64,000 bases of DNA from assembly GCF_039871655.1 (NCBI RefSeq), contig NZ_JBDPLZ010000001.1:1-64000 (forward strand), read 5' to 3'. The notes beneath the pieces are model-generated. The model saw nothing but the letters and a program-made list of their open reading frames with translations. It was not told the origin of the DNA and did not search any database. The position numbers and the translations under genes are program-made. This document shows positions 54,275 to 62,662 of this stretch, one piece after another. Source of the DNA: Actinocorallia sp039871655 (lineage in GTDB: Bacteria > Actinomycetota > Actinomycetes > Streptosporangiales > Streptosporangiaceae). The first letter of the stretch is position 1. Each line of letters opens with the position of its first letter.

Positions 54275-54673
54275 ATGTCCCACCGCACCACGCTGAACGA
54301 CGGCACCTCACTGCCACCTACCGACGAGCAGGCAGCGACCTATGACCGGCTCGTCCCCATGCTGGTGGCTGCCCACCGTGAGATGACCGAGCTGTCCAAG
54401 AAAAAGCAGGACGGCATCGTGAACACCCTCAAGATCAAAATGCTTAACCGTCTCCTCAATGAGCTCAGCAAGGTCATCGAAAACGACCCCAGCTTTGCCT
54501 TCGTCGACATGCTCGATGAGGAAACCCTCCCGCAGAATAGCGACGCGGTCCTCGTCCTCAGCCAATGGCAGGCAGCCCTCAACCAATACAAGGACCGCCA
54601 CTACGGCTATGACTCGTCAATACACGAGCGACGGTGGTTCACCCTGGAGAACCCCGGAGGCAACGACCACTGA
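54275..54673 (+). CDS. small partner protein of the nuclease gene
   Basis: 132 residues, not recognised. It is acidic and helical: TYDRLVPMLVAAHREMTELSKKKQDG, TLKIKMLNRLLNELSKVIENDPSF, DAVLVLSQWQAALNQYKDRHYG, with no membrane segment and no catalytic motif. AGGAGAACAT precedes the ATG. The 8-bp spacing to the nuclease gene indicates co-expression, so it may be an inhibitor, a subunit or an adaptor. Confidence 0.72.
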   Translation: MSHRTTLNDGTSLPPTDEQAATYDRLVPMLVAAHREMTELSKKKQDGIVNTLKIKMLNRLLNELSKVIENDPSFAFVDMLDEETLPQNSDAVLVLSQWQAALNQYKDRHYGYDSSIHERRWFTLENPGGNDH

Positions 54674-54894
54674 AGCCCCGCCCATCGCTTTCCACTCCCT
54701 CCTTTTCTAGCCAGAATCACCGCGAGATGGGGACTGCCGCTGGCCAGGATCTCTGTCAGCGCCAGCTATGCTGCATCGGCGGTTCGGCTGCGCCAGAATT
54801 CCGGCTGATGAGGTGAAGTCACGTGATCTTCCTTCCCACGATCTGCCTGACCCTTCTCATCGTGCCTGGCTGTTGAACGGGGAAGCTCATGGCT

Positions 54895-55049
54895 GGTGCA
54901 CCACGGCAGTCGCCGCCCGCGCTACCACTGCGCCATCAAGAACAACACCTGGCTGCACACTCGCGCCGCCCCTCAACCTCCGCCGCCTGATCAACCTCGG
55001 CCTCACCCACACCGGCACCGCCTGGGCCCTCACCCCAACCACCGCATAA
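54895..55049 (+). pseudogene. transposase C-terminal fragment (IS1182-like)
   Basis: Two frames hold what looks like the last ~50 residues of a DDE transposase: HHGSRRPRYHCAIKNNTWLHTRAA then, after a shift, LNLRRLINLGLTHTGTAWAL before a stop. Assignment to the IS1182/IS5-like group is tentative. The surrounding 54674-54894 and 55050-55117 contain no gene that I can support. Confidence 0.45.
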
Positions 55050-55117
55050 CCACAAAAGAAGCTGCCCGGCCTACGGCCAGACAGCCCCCAAGCAAGATCC
55101 TTATCGTTCTTCTAGGT

Positions 55118-56926
55118 CTAGGAGATGGAAGGGATCGCAGTCTTCTCGGCTTCAGCGAGGGCATCCTTGAGGATGCCGTTCATCTGGGAGAATGCGTCGG
55201 GGCGCTGGAGCGCAACCTTAACGGTGATGTTGTCCTTCTTGGCGGAGGCGAGCCACAGGCTGATCGCTTGCCAGACCCGCAGCCAGACGAACTTGCACGT
55301 GGGGTCCTCGGGACCGACGGCCATTCGCTCGAGAATCGCCGTCGCCCGAATCTGGCCCAACGAGGAGAAGCGCCAGATCAGAACCTCGTGGGCCAGCGCG
55401 GTGGCGTGGGCGCAGACGAGTTTGTGCGCTGGACGCAGTGCGTCCACGCGGGTGGGGCCGTCCGGGTCACCGCCCATCTTGTTGCCCAGCGAAGGGGCGA
55501 GAGCACTGAGCTTTTCGCTGTTGGAGGCCTTCAGCAGGTTGGAGGCCTGCTCATACAGCTCGTAGGCGAGTAGGTACTCCTTCGCCGATACCGAAGGGTC
55601 GAACGCCTGGTTCTCCAAATCACCGAACATCGACTCCCGCTTGGAGATCGCGTCCGCAGGAAGCCCCTGGAAAGCCAGGTAACGCTGGCCGATATCCTCC
55701 TTAGTCACTCGCCGGTTGTTGTAGGCCTTGCGGTCGGCGGGTGTCAGCGACTGCCACTCGCCGCGGCGGCGCTCGTAGAAGATCGGGGGTGTCAGCATCC
55801 CGAAGTTGCTCTGGATCCTGCGGTGTCGGTTCTCGTTTGCGCGCAGGTCTCCGGCCCGGACCGGCGACTGGCTGTTGGTGTACTGGGAGATCTCTCGGAG
55901 GGCGTCACGCCCCGCATCGCCCTGCTCGATCGCGATGATCCTCGCTTGCACGGCCACCTCGCCGTACTCCAGGCTGGCCCGCCGCTCATGAAAGACCGAC
56001 GATGTCTGAGCGCCGTTGACGATCTGAGGATTCCTCGCGATGAGTATGGGGCCAGTCTCATCACTGGAACGAAACTCGAACGACTCGGCGACCAAGGTGA
56101 TCCCGTTGTTGTACAACCAGAACGCCTTCCGCTTCTCTGCGTCGTCCAGCGTCCCCAGCATGGCCTTGTTCACCCGATTGGACTTCTTCAGGTAATACCG
56201 TACGTTCCCGTGGAACAGGCGGGGACCCCACTTAGCGACGGCGTCCGCGAGCGAACGGCCATCGAGCGCGAAGACGCCGGCGCTCTTTACACCTGGAAGA
56301 GAGAACTCCGACCGCTCGAAGTATTCGTTCTTCCCTGACAGCTTGAACGTAACCGACTGCCCGGCGAGGTCCTCGATGGGATCCTCGCTGAGCTTCATCT
56401 CATAGAGCCGCTCGATATCGAAGATGTTGGCCGTGTAGCTCTCGCCGAACCCGACAGCCGTGTCGGTGAGCCGCTTCTTGCTCTCCTCGGAAAGCCGCCC
56501 CGCGATGAAAAAGTCGAGGGACACTGATGCGCCGTCGTCGAGCGCCTCCTTGAGTGCGAGCGCGACGTCTCTGAGTTTCTCAGCGTTCTGGCCCTTCTCG
56601 ATCTTCTCCGGATCACGTAGGAGCATGGCGGCCTTGAATAGGGAGTCCAATGTGCCGGGTGAACCGAAAGTCCCGGTGGGGTCATCGGAGTACTTGGCCT
56701 GCACCAGGTGAAAGATGCCGGCGTCGTGATCGTAGTGCCAGCCGTCGATCCCGGCGTCGCCGCGCTGCAGTGTGTCAGACTGGTTGAAGGCATCGTCCTC
56801 GGCGACTTCGAGTGCATAGTGAATCGCCCAAGCGGCGAAGGCACGATCACTCGTCACATCGTAGTTATCAGCGACTCTGTTGACCTGGTCCCGCATCCAA
56901 CTGAGGTAATCTGCCGAGATCTCCAC
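55118..56926 (-). CDS. AIPR-family (abortive infection) protein
   Basis: 602 residues. The AIPR domain covers roughly 215-470 with the family blocks LFHGNVRYYLKKSNRVNKAML, AFWLYNNGITLVAE and ARNPQIVNGAQTSSVFHERR. The N-terminal ~90 residues look like a PD-(D/E)XK nuclease: GDAGIDGWHYD (Asp61) and HLVQAKYSD (Gln76-x-Lys78). AIPR proteins occur in phage-defence islands, often next to dnd loci. It acts alone here, GTG start at 56926 with AAGGAGCC upstream. It may be a separate abortive-infection system or a restriction partner of Dnd; the two cannot be separated from sequence alone. Confidence 0.85.
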   Translation of the reverse strand: MEISADYLSWMRDQVNRVADNYDVTSDRAFAAWAIHYALEVAEDDAFNQSDTLQRGDAGIDGWHYDHDAGIFHLVQAKYSDDPTGTFGSPGTLDSLFKAAMLLRDPEKIEKGQNAEKLRDVALALKEALDDGASVSLDFFIAGRLSEESKKRLTDTAVGFGESYTANIFDIERLYEMKLSEDPIEDLAGQSVTFKLSGKNEYFERSEFSLPGVKSAGVFALDGRSLADAVAKWGPRLFHGNVRYYLKKSNRVNKAMLGTLDDAEKRKAFWLYNNGITLVAESFEFRSSDETGPILIARNPQIVNGAQTSSVFHERRASLEYGEVAVQARIIAIEQGDAGRDALREISQYTNSQSPVRAGDLRANENRHRRIQSNFGMLTPPIFYERRRGEWQSLTPADRKAYNNRRVTKEDIGQRYLAFQGLPADAISKRESMFGDLENQAFDPSVSAKEYLLAYELYEQASNLLKASNSEKLSALAPSLGNKMGGDPDGPTRVDALRPAHKLVCAHATALAHEVLIWRFSSLGQIRATAILERMAVGPEDPTCKFVWLRVWQAISLWLASAKKDNITVKVALQRPDAFSQMNGILKDALAEAEKTAIPSIS

Positions 56927-57039
56927 CTGGCAAGGCTCCTTCGCGCTTCATGTCTGTCGGTCTCCATCGTGGCACGACTCCCGAGAGCACCGGGCGAAGA
57001 CAGGCCACATGGTGGATGGGCCAGCTGAGGTGATTGTTA

Positions 57040-57560
57040 CGACCTGCACAGCCTCCAGCGCCCGAATCGTCCGCCACTGCTCCATAAGCTCGGACCGCTA
57101 TCTGCTGAAATGGCTCCTCAACCGCGCGAAGTGGGACGCCAGCGCGCTCCGCGATGAGGTCCGCTCCTACCTGGTGGAGATCTTGACTCGCCAGAGGGAT
57201 GCTGATCGCTGATGACACCTAGGCGATCAAGAAAGGGACCAAGTCCGTCGGAGTGGCCCGCCAGCACTGCGGGGCCACCCTTGGATACCTGGCCCGCAGC
57301 CCCAGGGCACCGCCCGCGCTCCTGGCCTGGGAAAACACCCCCGAACCCGGGAGAGCCACATGAACCGACCCCGCTGCCGATCTGACCCTCGCTCGCCGAG
57401 ATCGGCAGCTCCATCGCCTGCATCCTCATCTCCACCGCCAGCGCCCTCGAACACGTCCTGGCCTGGTCGCTCTTCCGCAGAATCCACCAGACCCGCGCAC
57501 TCATCAGCCACTACCGGCAACGAGGAGACCCACTCCTCAAGATCCACGAAGGGGCACATG
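57040..57560 (+). pseudogene. IS701-family transposase remnant
   Basis: Three pieces in different frames match an IS701-type DDE transposase: YLLKWLLNRAKWDASALRDEVRSY; then IKKGTKSVGVARQHCGAT about 60 bp later; then the C-terminal end SALEHVLAWSLFRRIHQTRALISHYRQRG at about 57439-57527. The middle of the transposase, including most of the catalytic region, is deleted. This dead element occupies nearly all of the 56927-57585 gap between the AIPR gene and dndE. Confidence 0.8.
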
Positions 57561-57580
57561 GTTCACCATGTGCCCCTTCG
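57547..57580 (-). terminator. inverted repeat at the end of dndBCDE
   Basis: A perfect 15-bp stem (57547-57561 with 57566-57580) around TTCA, 5 bp past the dndE stop. It could end the dndBCDE message, or be the terminal repeat of the neighbouring IS remnant; the absence of a T-run on the minus strand leaves both open. Confidence 0.55.
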
Positions 57581-57585
57581 AAAAT

Positions 57586-57963
57586 TCAGGCGACAGCGAG
57601 TGAGACGAGGTCGCTGATGTTCTTGAGGTCTTGACGGCCAGCCAAGTGACCGATCCCTCGGTGGATGTGGATGGTCAGGGTATGAACGATGTTCTCCTCA
57701 GTGGGTTCCTCGCCGTCAGCGAGGCAACGCTGCTTCAGGAGCGCCAGGTAGATATCACCGTAGGCACCGGTGAAGGTCTTCCAGGACATTTCGACGTTGG
57801 AGTCGGTGTTGATTTCTCGAACCAGCGGTGGCGTCGGATCCTGAAGAGAGAGCGCAAGCGCCCAGCGGCACAGGGTATTCCAGTTCTTGATGCCGGTGAT
57901 GCGCTTGAGCTTGACCAGTTGGTCTTTCGCCGGCTGGGAGAGCCGAACGTTGTCAAGCGACAT
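57586..57963 (-). CDS. dndE: DNA sulfur modification protein DndE
   Basis: 125 residues. DndE features are present: RLSQPAKDQLVKLKRITGIKNWNTLCRWALALSL at the N terminus and NVEMSWKTFTG in the middle. DndE is a small helical tetramer that binds nicked DNA in the phosphorothioation complex. The start overlaps the dndD end by 11 bp. Length is normal. Confidence 0.93.
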   Translation of the reverse strand: MSLDNVRLSQPAKDQLVKLKRITGIKNWNTLCRWALALSLQDPTPPLVREINTDSNVEMSWKTFTGAYGDIYLALLKQRCLADGEEPTEENIVHTLTIHIHRGIGHLAGRQDLKNISDLVSLAVA

Positions 57964-59947
57964 GAGCCGTACCTCCAGTCCACCAGTAGCCGGGCTCGAC
58001 TGAAGTGGTGAACGTCTTGTCGTCGTGGACCAGCATGTAGGTGTGCGCGATCGACGGCTTCAGCTTGCTGAGCAGGTACTCGTCGATCTCTTCGTCCGTG
58101 GACAGCAGGAGCACTTGGTCACTGGCGTGAGGGAAGTAACGGTCCACCAGATGTTCGCGATGGCGGCTGTCGAGACGGCCAAGGGGGGTATCGATCACGC
58201 TGGGGAGGCGGTTACCCGCCACCTTCGCCAGGCCCCACAGGAGTGAGATCGCCAAAAGCTGACGTTCACCCGCGCTTAGGCGGGAGGGATCCAACTCCTG
58301 GCCGTCGTGACCAACCAGGGTGAGAGTGAATTTCTGTGTGTCGATACGCAGGTCGCGTACGAGAGCAGACTTGCGCATGAGGTGCTGGAAGCTCCTCAGG
58401 ACCGCGACCTCGAGCTTGCTGATGTGTCTCTGCAGGAGCGCGGCACCGAACTTCTCCATGGTCGAACGGACCTTCTCGGAGTAAGTGACAATGCGCTCCG
58501 CGTCCTCTGCTTGGGCCAGCTTCGCGGCACGTCCCTTGTAGGCACGCTCACGCTCAAGCACGAGCTGCTCACGACGGCGGCGGGCGGTCTCCAACTCTTC
58601 CTTGAGTTTGTCGAGCTCAAGTCCAAGGCGAGTCACTTCGTCCCGTTGGGCGTCTCGCTGTTCAAGGAGCGTGGCGATTACATCGTGAGCCGGTACGCCA
58701 GCAAGCTGACGCTCGAGGACATTGAGAAGCTCCCGAAGAAGTTGGGCTTGTTCGATAAGATCACGCGCGCGCGCAACCTCCTGCCCCAAGATCTCCTCCA
58801 GAGACATCAGCTGCGGGAGGGATTCGGTTGGGAAGTCGAACATCTGACGAGTCCCGGCAACGATCGATGCACGCCGTTCCCGGTCAGCAGTGAGGTGCTT
58901 CTCTGCCGCTGTGAGGCTGTCAGTAGGCACGAGGTCCTTCAGCAGCACCAGCAGCTCCCCGTCCCGCTCGCTCAGCACATCGATGACCTGCGCTACCTCA
59001 GCAGCCTGTCTCTCATTCTCGACCTGGTCCCGGACTGCTGATAGCTGTGGAGCCAGCAGCATCAGAGGCAGAGGGCCAGCGGCGAGAGTGTTGGCCAGCG
59101 TCTCGTTGACGCTCTTGAGCTGGGCAGCCGTCTGAGATCGTTCGGCTTCTAGCTCTGCCCGGCGGGTGTAGAGGTCACCGCCTTCCTTGGCGAACACCTC
59201 GTCGACGCCTGCAAAACGCCGCTCAGCCGCTTCCAGCTCGGATGCCTTCGACGCGGCACGTTGGGCGCCCTCGTCGCAGAGCTGGTCTGTCTGCCTGATC
59301 TCTTTCTCGATCTGCTGGATTTGTTCCAGCACCTGCTGATCTTCCTTTGAGATCTTCTGTCGGCGCTGGACGGCGAGCAAGTCGTTACGCAGCCGTTCGA
59401 CCGCATTGAGCCCGAACAGCGACTGCACGGCGGACTCGATCACTGTAGCCGCTCGGTCTGGATTCGCCAGCGACTCGATCTTCTCTCCATCGAAGAAAAA
59501 GAGCGAGGATGCTTCAAGCGGTAGAAGGTCCTCCACGTAGTCGGCCCAATGCTCACTGACCACAAGGTCGAGTTCGCCGTTGATGAGCACGTTGAGGAAC
59601 TCCCGAACGGACTTGCCGCTGGCCTCCCAGGACCGGACGACCTTGTAGCGGCGTTCCTGGCCTTCAACCGTTGTGGAGAATTCAACGGTCACCCGGGCGT
59701 GCTTGGGGTTGGCCTGCCGGTTGATGCTGTCGCGAAGATAGTCGTCGTAGGAACGGTTGCCGCGGCCACTGGTGCGTGCGCGTGCTCCATACAGCGCCAG
59801 CTGGATGGCATCCAGCAGCGTGGTCTTACCGCAGCCGTTAAGGCCACCGATCAGGATGATCGGGCGACCAGGGCGGGTGGTCAGGTCGAGAGACTGCTTG
59901 CCCTTGTAGGCACCGAAGTTCTCAAGGGTGACATTAAGCAGGAGCAT
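57953..59947 (-). CDS. dndD: DNA sulfur modification ATPase DndD
   Basis: 664 residues, SMC/Rad50-like. Walker A GLNGCGKTT at 35-43, a long coiled coil (roughly 210-500), the ABC signature LSAGERQLLAISLLWGLAK and Walker B SVIDTPLGRLD. It provides ATPase and nicking activity during sulfur insertion. ATG 59947 is preferred (MLLLNVTLENFGAYKG); an upstream TTG would add six residues. Its first codons overlap dndC by 14 bp. Confidence 0.95.
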   Translation of the reverse strand: MLLLNVTLENFGAYKGKQSLDLTTRPGRPIILIGGLNGCGKTTLLDAIQLALYGARARTSGRGNRSYDDYLRDSINRQANPKHARVTVEFSTTVEGQERRYKVVRSWEASGKSVREFLNVLINGELDLVVSEHWADYVEDLLPLEASSLFFFDGEKIESLANPDRAATVIESAVQSLFGLNAVERLRNDLLAVQRRQKISKEDQQVLEQIQQIEKEIRQTDQLCDEGAQRAASKASELEAAERRFAGVDEVFAKEGGDLYTRRAELEAERSQTAAQLKSVNETLANTLAAGPLPLMLLAPQLSAVRDQVENERQAAEVAQVIDVLSERDGELLVLLKDLVPTDSLTAAEKHLTADRERRASIVAGTRQMFDFPTESLPQLMSLEEILGQEVARARDLIEQAQLLRELLNVLERQLAGVPAHDVIATLLEQRDAQRDEVTRLGLELDKLKEELETARRRREQLVLERERAYKGRAAKLAQAEDAERIVTYSEKVRSTMEKFGAALLQRHISKLEVAVLRSFQHLMRKSALVRDLRIDTQKFTLTLVGHDGQELDPSRLSAGERQLLAISLLWGLAKVAGNRLPSVIDTPLGRLDSRHREHLVDRYFPHASDQVLLLSTDEEIDEYLLSKLKPSIAHTYMLVHDDKTFTTSVEPGYWWTGGTAHVA

Positions 59948-61457
59948 CAGTGATCTCTTCGTCAAAGAGCGACAGCTCGGGTACGGTTTTTTCCTTCTGG
60001 AGCTGCAGAGCGCTCTGTTCGGCGTCTTCCTTGTTCTCGTAGTAGCCGCGGCGGATCGTCTTCTCGAGTTCCTCGAAGAGCCCAGAGCGGCGCGTCATCG
60101 TCCGGAACTTGCGTTCCACTGCTAGCAGTTCGCGAGCGGTGGTGAAGTGCAATTCGTCATCACCACAGACTTCGCGGAGCAACTCCATCTCGTCCTCAGC
60201 GAGGGTGAGATGTTCGTCGAGGGGGCCACCCGGGAACTTCTCTCCGGTCTCTTCCTCGTAGATCTTGGGTAGAAGATCCTCCACCTCGTGCTTCTCGAAG
60301 ACCCAGAGGCGACGGATCTCGTGAAGCTCGTCCATGGTAATCAGATCGATGCCACGGACGCTTTCGGGGCCGTTCTGCCGGACCCAGGTTTGAGCGTTGA
60401 GAAGTTCCCGCAACCAGTTCGCGCGTGACTTCTGGGTGTACGGGCCATGGACGACCTGGTCGTTGAACAGCTGGATGGAGCCGTTCATCTTCCGCCAGTC
60501 CCTCAGGTGCTTGTCGTCGCGGCGTCCCTCTTCGTTGCGGACGTCGAGCTTGTTGCGCAGTTCGAGGAGAGGTTGCATCCACTCCTTCTCCTCGTCGTTT
60601 TGGATCATTGCCGCCATGGACTTGTCCTGGTCGACGAGGGTGCAGGTCCAGCAGCCGAATCGGCTGTCACCGCACGACGGGGTGGTGTTGTCCACGACCA
60701 GAGGGCACTCGCCGTCGCTGGACGCGCCTTGGTACATAGTCAGCAGGTCTTTGTTGTTGTGTCCCCAGGCGTTGGGGAGCTGCATGAGGAATGTCCAGAC
60801 CTCGTCGTTGGTCCACTCCTCGATCGGGCTGTAGACCAGTGAGTTGGGCAGGTTGCCGTTCGGGGAGAGGCGGTCGCGGACACGGTGCTTCTCGTGCCGG
60901 GTCATGGCTCGCGCTCGGGCCTGGCTCTCGGCTTTGCGGATTCCGAGGACGAGGATCGTCTCGCCGTGCTCGCGCACGACGTTACGAATGAACGTATTGG
61001 ACGGCCGGATCTTCAACCGTTCGGTGCACCAGCGGAACTTAGGACGGGGCGCCGGGTAGCCCTTACCAATCAAGCCCACCCAAAAGGTGTCCTTAACCTC
61101 AGGGGTGAGTCGATGCGGCTTGATGGGAAGTTGTTGCTCTTCTGCTGCTTTCTCCATGGTGACCAGGGATTGCGTGACCCAGCTGGCGACGATCGGATTC
61201 TCCACCAGAGTGTCGGTGGAGATGACGTGTACCGGCTTGGTGCGCTTGTCTTCCGGCAGCTCCTGCAGTGCGAGCCAGACCAGCTGGAGCACGGAGGTGG
61301 AGTCCTTGCCACCGCTATAACCGATGACCCAGGGAACCTCGTCAGCCAGATAGAGCTCTCGAATCTCCTCGGTCAGCTCTTTGACGACGGCGGCGAGACC
61401 CCCACGGTCCTTGAACGGGATGGCCCGGCGGGCCGGCATGCCCAGGGGGACGGTCAT
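59934..61457 (-). CDS. dndC: DNA sulfur modification PAPS-reductase-like protein DndC
   Basis: 507 residues. PP-loop SGGKDST at 48-54 (ATP pyrophosphatase, PAPS-reductase fold), and the iron-sulfur cysteines C144, C251, C262, C269 and C272 (SCGDSRFGCWTCT). It activates the DNA and carries the sulfur supplied by DndA. The start ATG overlaps the dndB stop (ATGA). The C-terminal third is charged and helical. Confidence 0.95.
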   Translation of the reverse strand: MTVPLGMPARRAIPFKDRGGLAAVVKELTEEIRELYLADEVPWVIGYSGGKDSTSVLQLVWLALQELPEDKRTKPVHVISTDTLVENPIVASWVTQSLVTMEKAAEEQQLPIKPHRLTPEVKDTFWVGLIGKGYPAPRPKFRWCTERLKIRPSNTFIRNVVREHGETILVLGIRKAESQARARAMTRHEKHRVRDRLSPNGNLPNSLVYSPIEEWTNDEVWTFLMQLPNAWGHNNKDLLTMYQGASSDGECPLVVDNTTPSCGDSRFGCWTCTLVDQDKSMAAMIQNDEEKEWMQPLLELRNKLDVRNEEGRRDDKHLRDWRKMNGSIQLFNDQVVHGPYTQKSRANWLRELLNAQTWVRQNGPESVRGIDLITMDELHEIRRLWVFEKHEVEDLLPKIYEEETGEKFPGGPLDEHLTLAEDEMELLREVCGDDELHFTTARELLAVERKFRTMTRRSGLFEELEKTIRRGYYENKEDAEQSALQLQKEKTVPELSLFDEEITDAPA

Positions 61458-62584
61458 CGATCTCCTCGCAGGTGTATCGCTTCGATATTGGCTTCTTCGG
61501 GGCTGAGTTCCATGCCGAGCTTCTGCCGCAGGTAGCTGACGGTCAGCACGACGTTGGTGTGGTTCTTCGACACACGACCGCCGACGATGGCTCGGCCTTC
61601 CCAGTCCGGGTTCGATCTCGACCAGTCCATCGTGGCAAGCGGCTCCAGCCGGGGGCGCCACGAATCGGGTTCTGTGGATTCCAGCAACAGCGTGTTGCCG
61701 AGACGGCCGAGTGCGTGCAGCGCGATCCCGTGGCTGTGTAGGTACTGACGCCGGACGTCCGCTGCCGTTATCTTCCGTTTGCGGGCGAGTTCCCACTCAG
61801 GGATCAGCGAGTCGACAGCTGTCCAGTACTGCTCCGCCAGCTTGGCCAGCTCGTCAATATCATCCACCGCAAGCCCCTGCAGGAGCGCACCGGTGGCGTA
61901 GTAGAGAGCGCTGAGTGTGAAGAGCTTGCGGGACCGGGCGGATAGGGTGCTGCTCTCCATCTCCACGAAGTTGCGGAAGATGGGTGACTTCAGTGCCAGC
62001 AGCCTTGCTATCTGGGCGCGTTCGTCGCGGTGGTCGTACAGCACTCCGATGGATCGGGCGGGGCGTACCGCGTGCCGGTTGAGGTCGGCGAACATCTGCT
62101 GGCTGCGAGCCAGGCCGGCATCGTGGAAGAAAACGACCGCAATGGTCTCGTCACCCAGCTCAGGGTTCTCGGCGAGCGCTGTTTCGATCGCCGCTCGCCG
62201 GTGCTGGCCATCGTTGATGAGGAAACGGGCAGCCATCGGGATGTGAAGCTGCCCGATCCGCATGCCAGGGCCCTCGTCAGCGATCCCGACGAAGCGCACC
62301 TCTCCGTCCACCGACGCGGTCAGAGCCGAGAAGACGTAGTCGGTGGGGTTGTCGAGGATGTAAGAGGCGAGAGCGGGGATTCGCCCCTTGTTGAGCACCC
62401 GCTGCGCCCGCACCTCGGGTGCCAACTCTTCTTCATCGAACAGGAAGATCTTGGGGATGAGCCGCAGCGGACACATCGAGACATAGAATTCACGCTGCGC
62501 CTGAACGCCCCGAATCGCCGGGAAGGTGTACTCAAATCCCGCTGTTGTTCCGCTCGTCGACGGCTGTGACAAGAGTGGCCTCAC
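61454..62584 (-). CDS. dndB: DNA sulfur modification regulator DndB
   Basis: 376 residues with the DGQHR motif at 125-129 (FLINDGQHRRAAIETAL), the DndB hallmark, and FADLNRHAVRP. DndB is not essential for modification; it influences site preference and, in Streptomyces, dnd gene expression. GTG start at 62584. It begins the dndBCDE operon, divergent from dndA. Confidence 0.92.
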   Translation of the reverse strand: MRPLLSQPSTSGTTAGFEYTFPAIRGVQAQREFYVSMCPLRLIPKIFLFDEEELAPEVRAQRVLNKGRIPALASYILDNPTDYVFSALTASVDGEVRFVGIADEGPGMRIGQLHIPMAARFLINDGQHRRAAIETALAENPELGDETIAVVFFHDAGLARSQQMFADLNRHAVRPARSIGVLYDHRDERAQIARLLALKSPIFRNFVEMESSTLSARSRKLFTLSALYYATGALLQGLAVDDIDELAKLAEQYWTAVDSLIPEWELARKRKITAADVRRQYLHSHGIALHALGRLGNTLLLESTEPDSWRPRLEPLATMDWSRSNPDWEGRAIVGGRVSKNHTNVVLTVSYLRQKLGMELSPEEANIEAIHLRGDR

Positions 62585-62591
62585 TGGCTTG

Positions 62592-62633
62592 ACGGTACCG
62601 TATGTACGTCTAGTTTTTCACGTGCTTACGTGA
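62592..62633. promoter_or_regulatory. dndA-dndB divergent operator region
   Basis: Within the 78 bp between dndB and dndA lie two palindromes: ACGGTACCGT (62592-62601, perfect) and TCACGT-GCTT-ACGTGA (62618-62633, perfect 6-bp arms). Their placement between the divergent starts suits an operator that controls both transcription units. Confidence 0.6.
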
Positions 62634-62662
62634 GAGTCGACATGCAGAGGGGTGCAGCAAGC

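Noticed and set aside
54674..54894. Short frames between the small partner gene and the IS1182-like fragment
   Set aside because: They have no start signals and unrelated composition; treated as non-coding or as IS debris.
57009..57212. 67-residue open frame upstream of the AIPR gene as a small toxin or antitoxin
   Set aside because: Its residues match part of an IS701-type transposase, and the next pieces of the same transposase follow in other frames.
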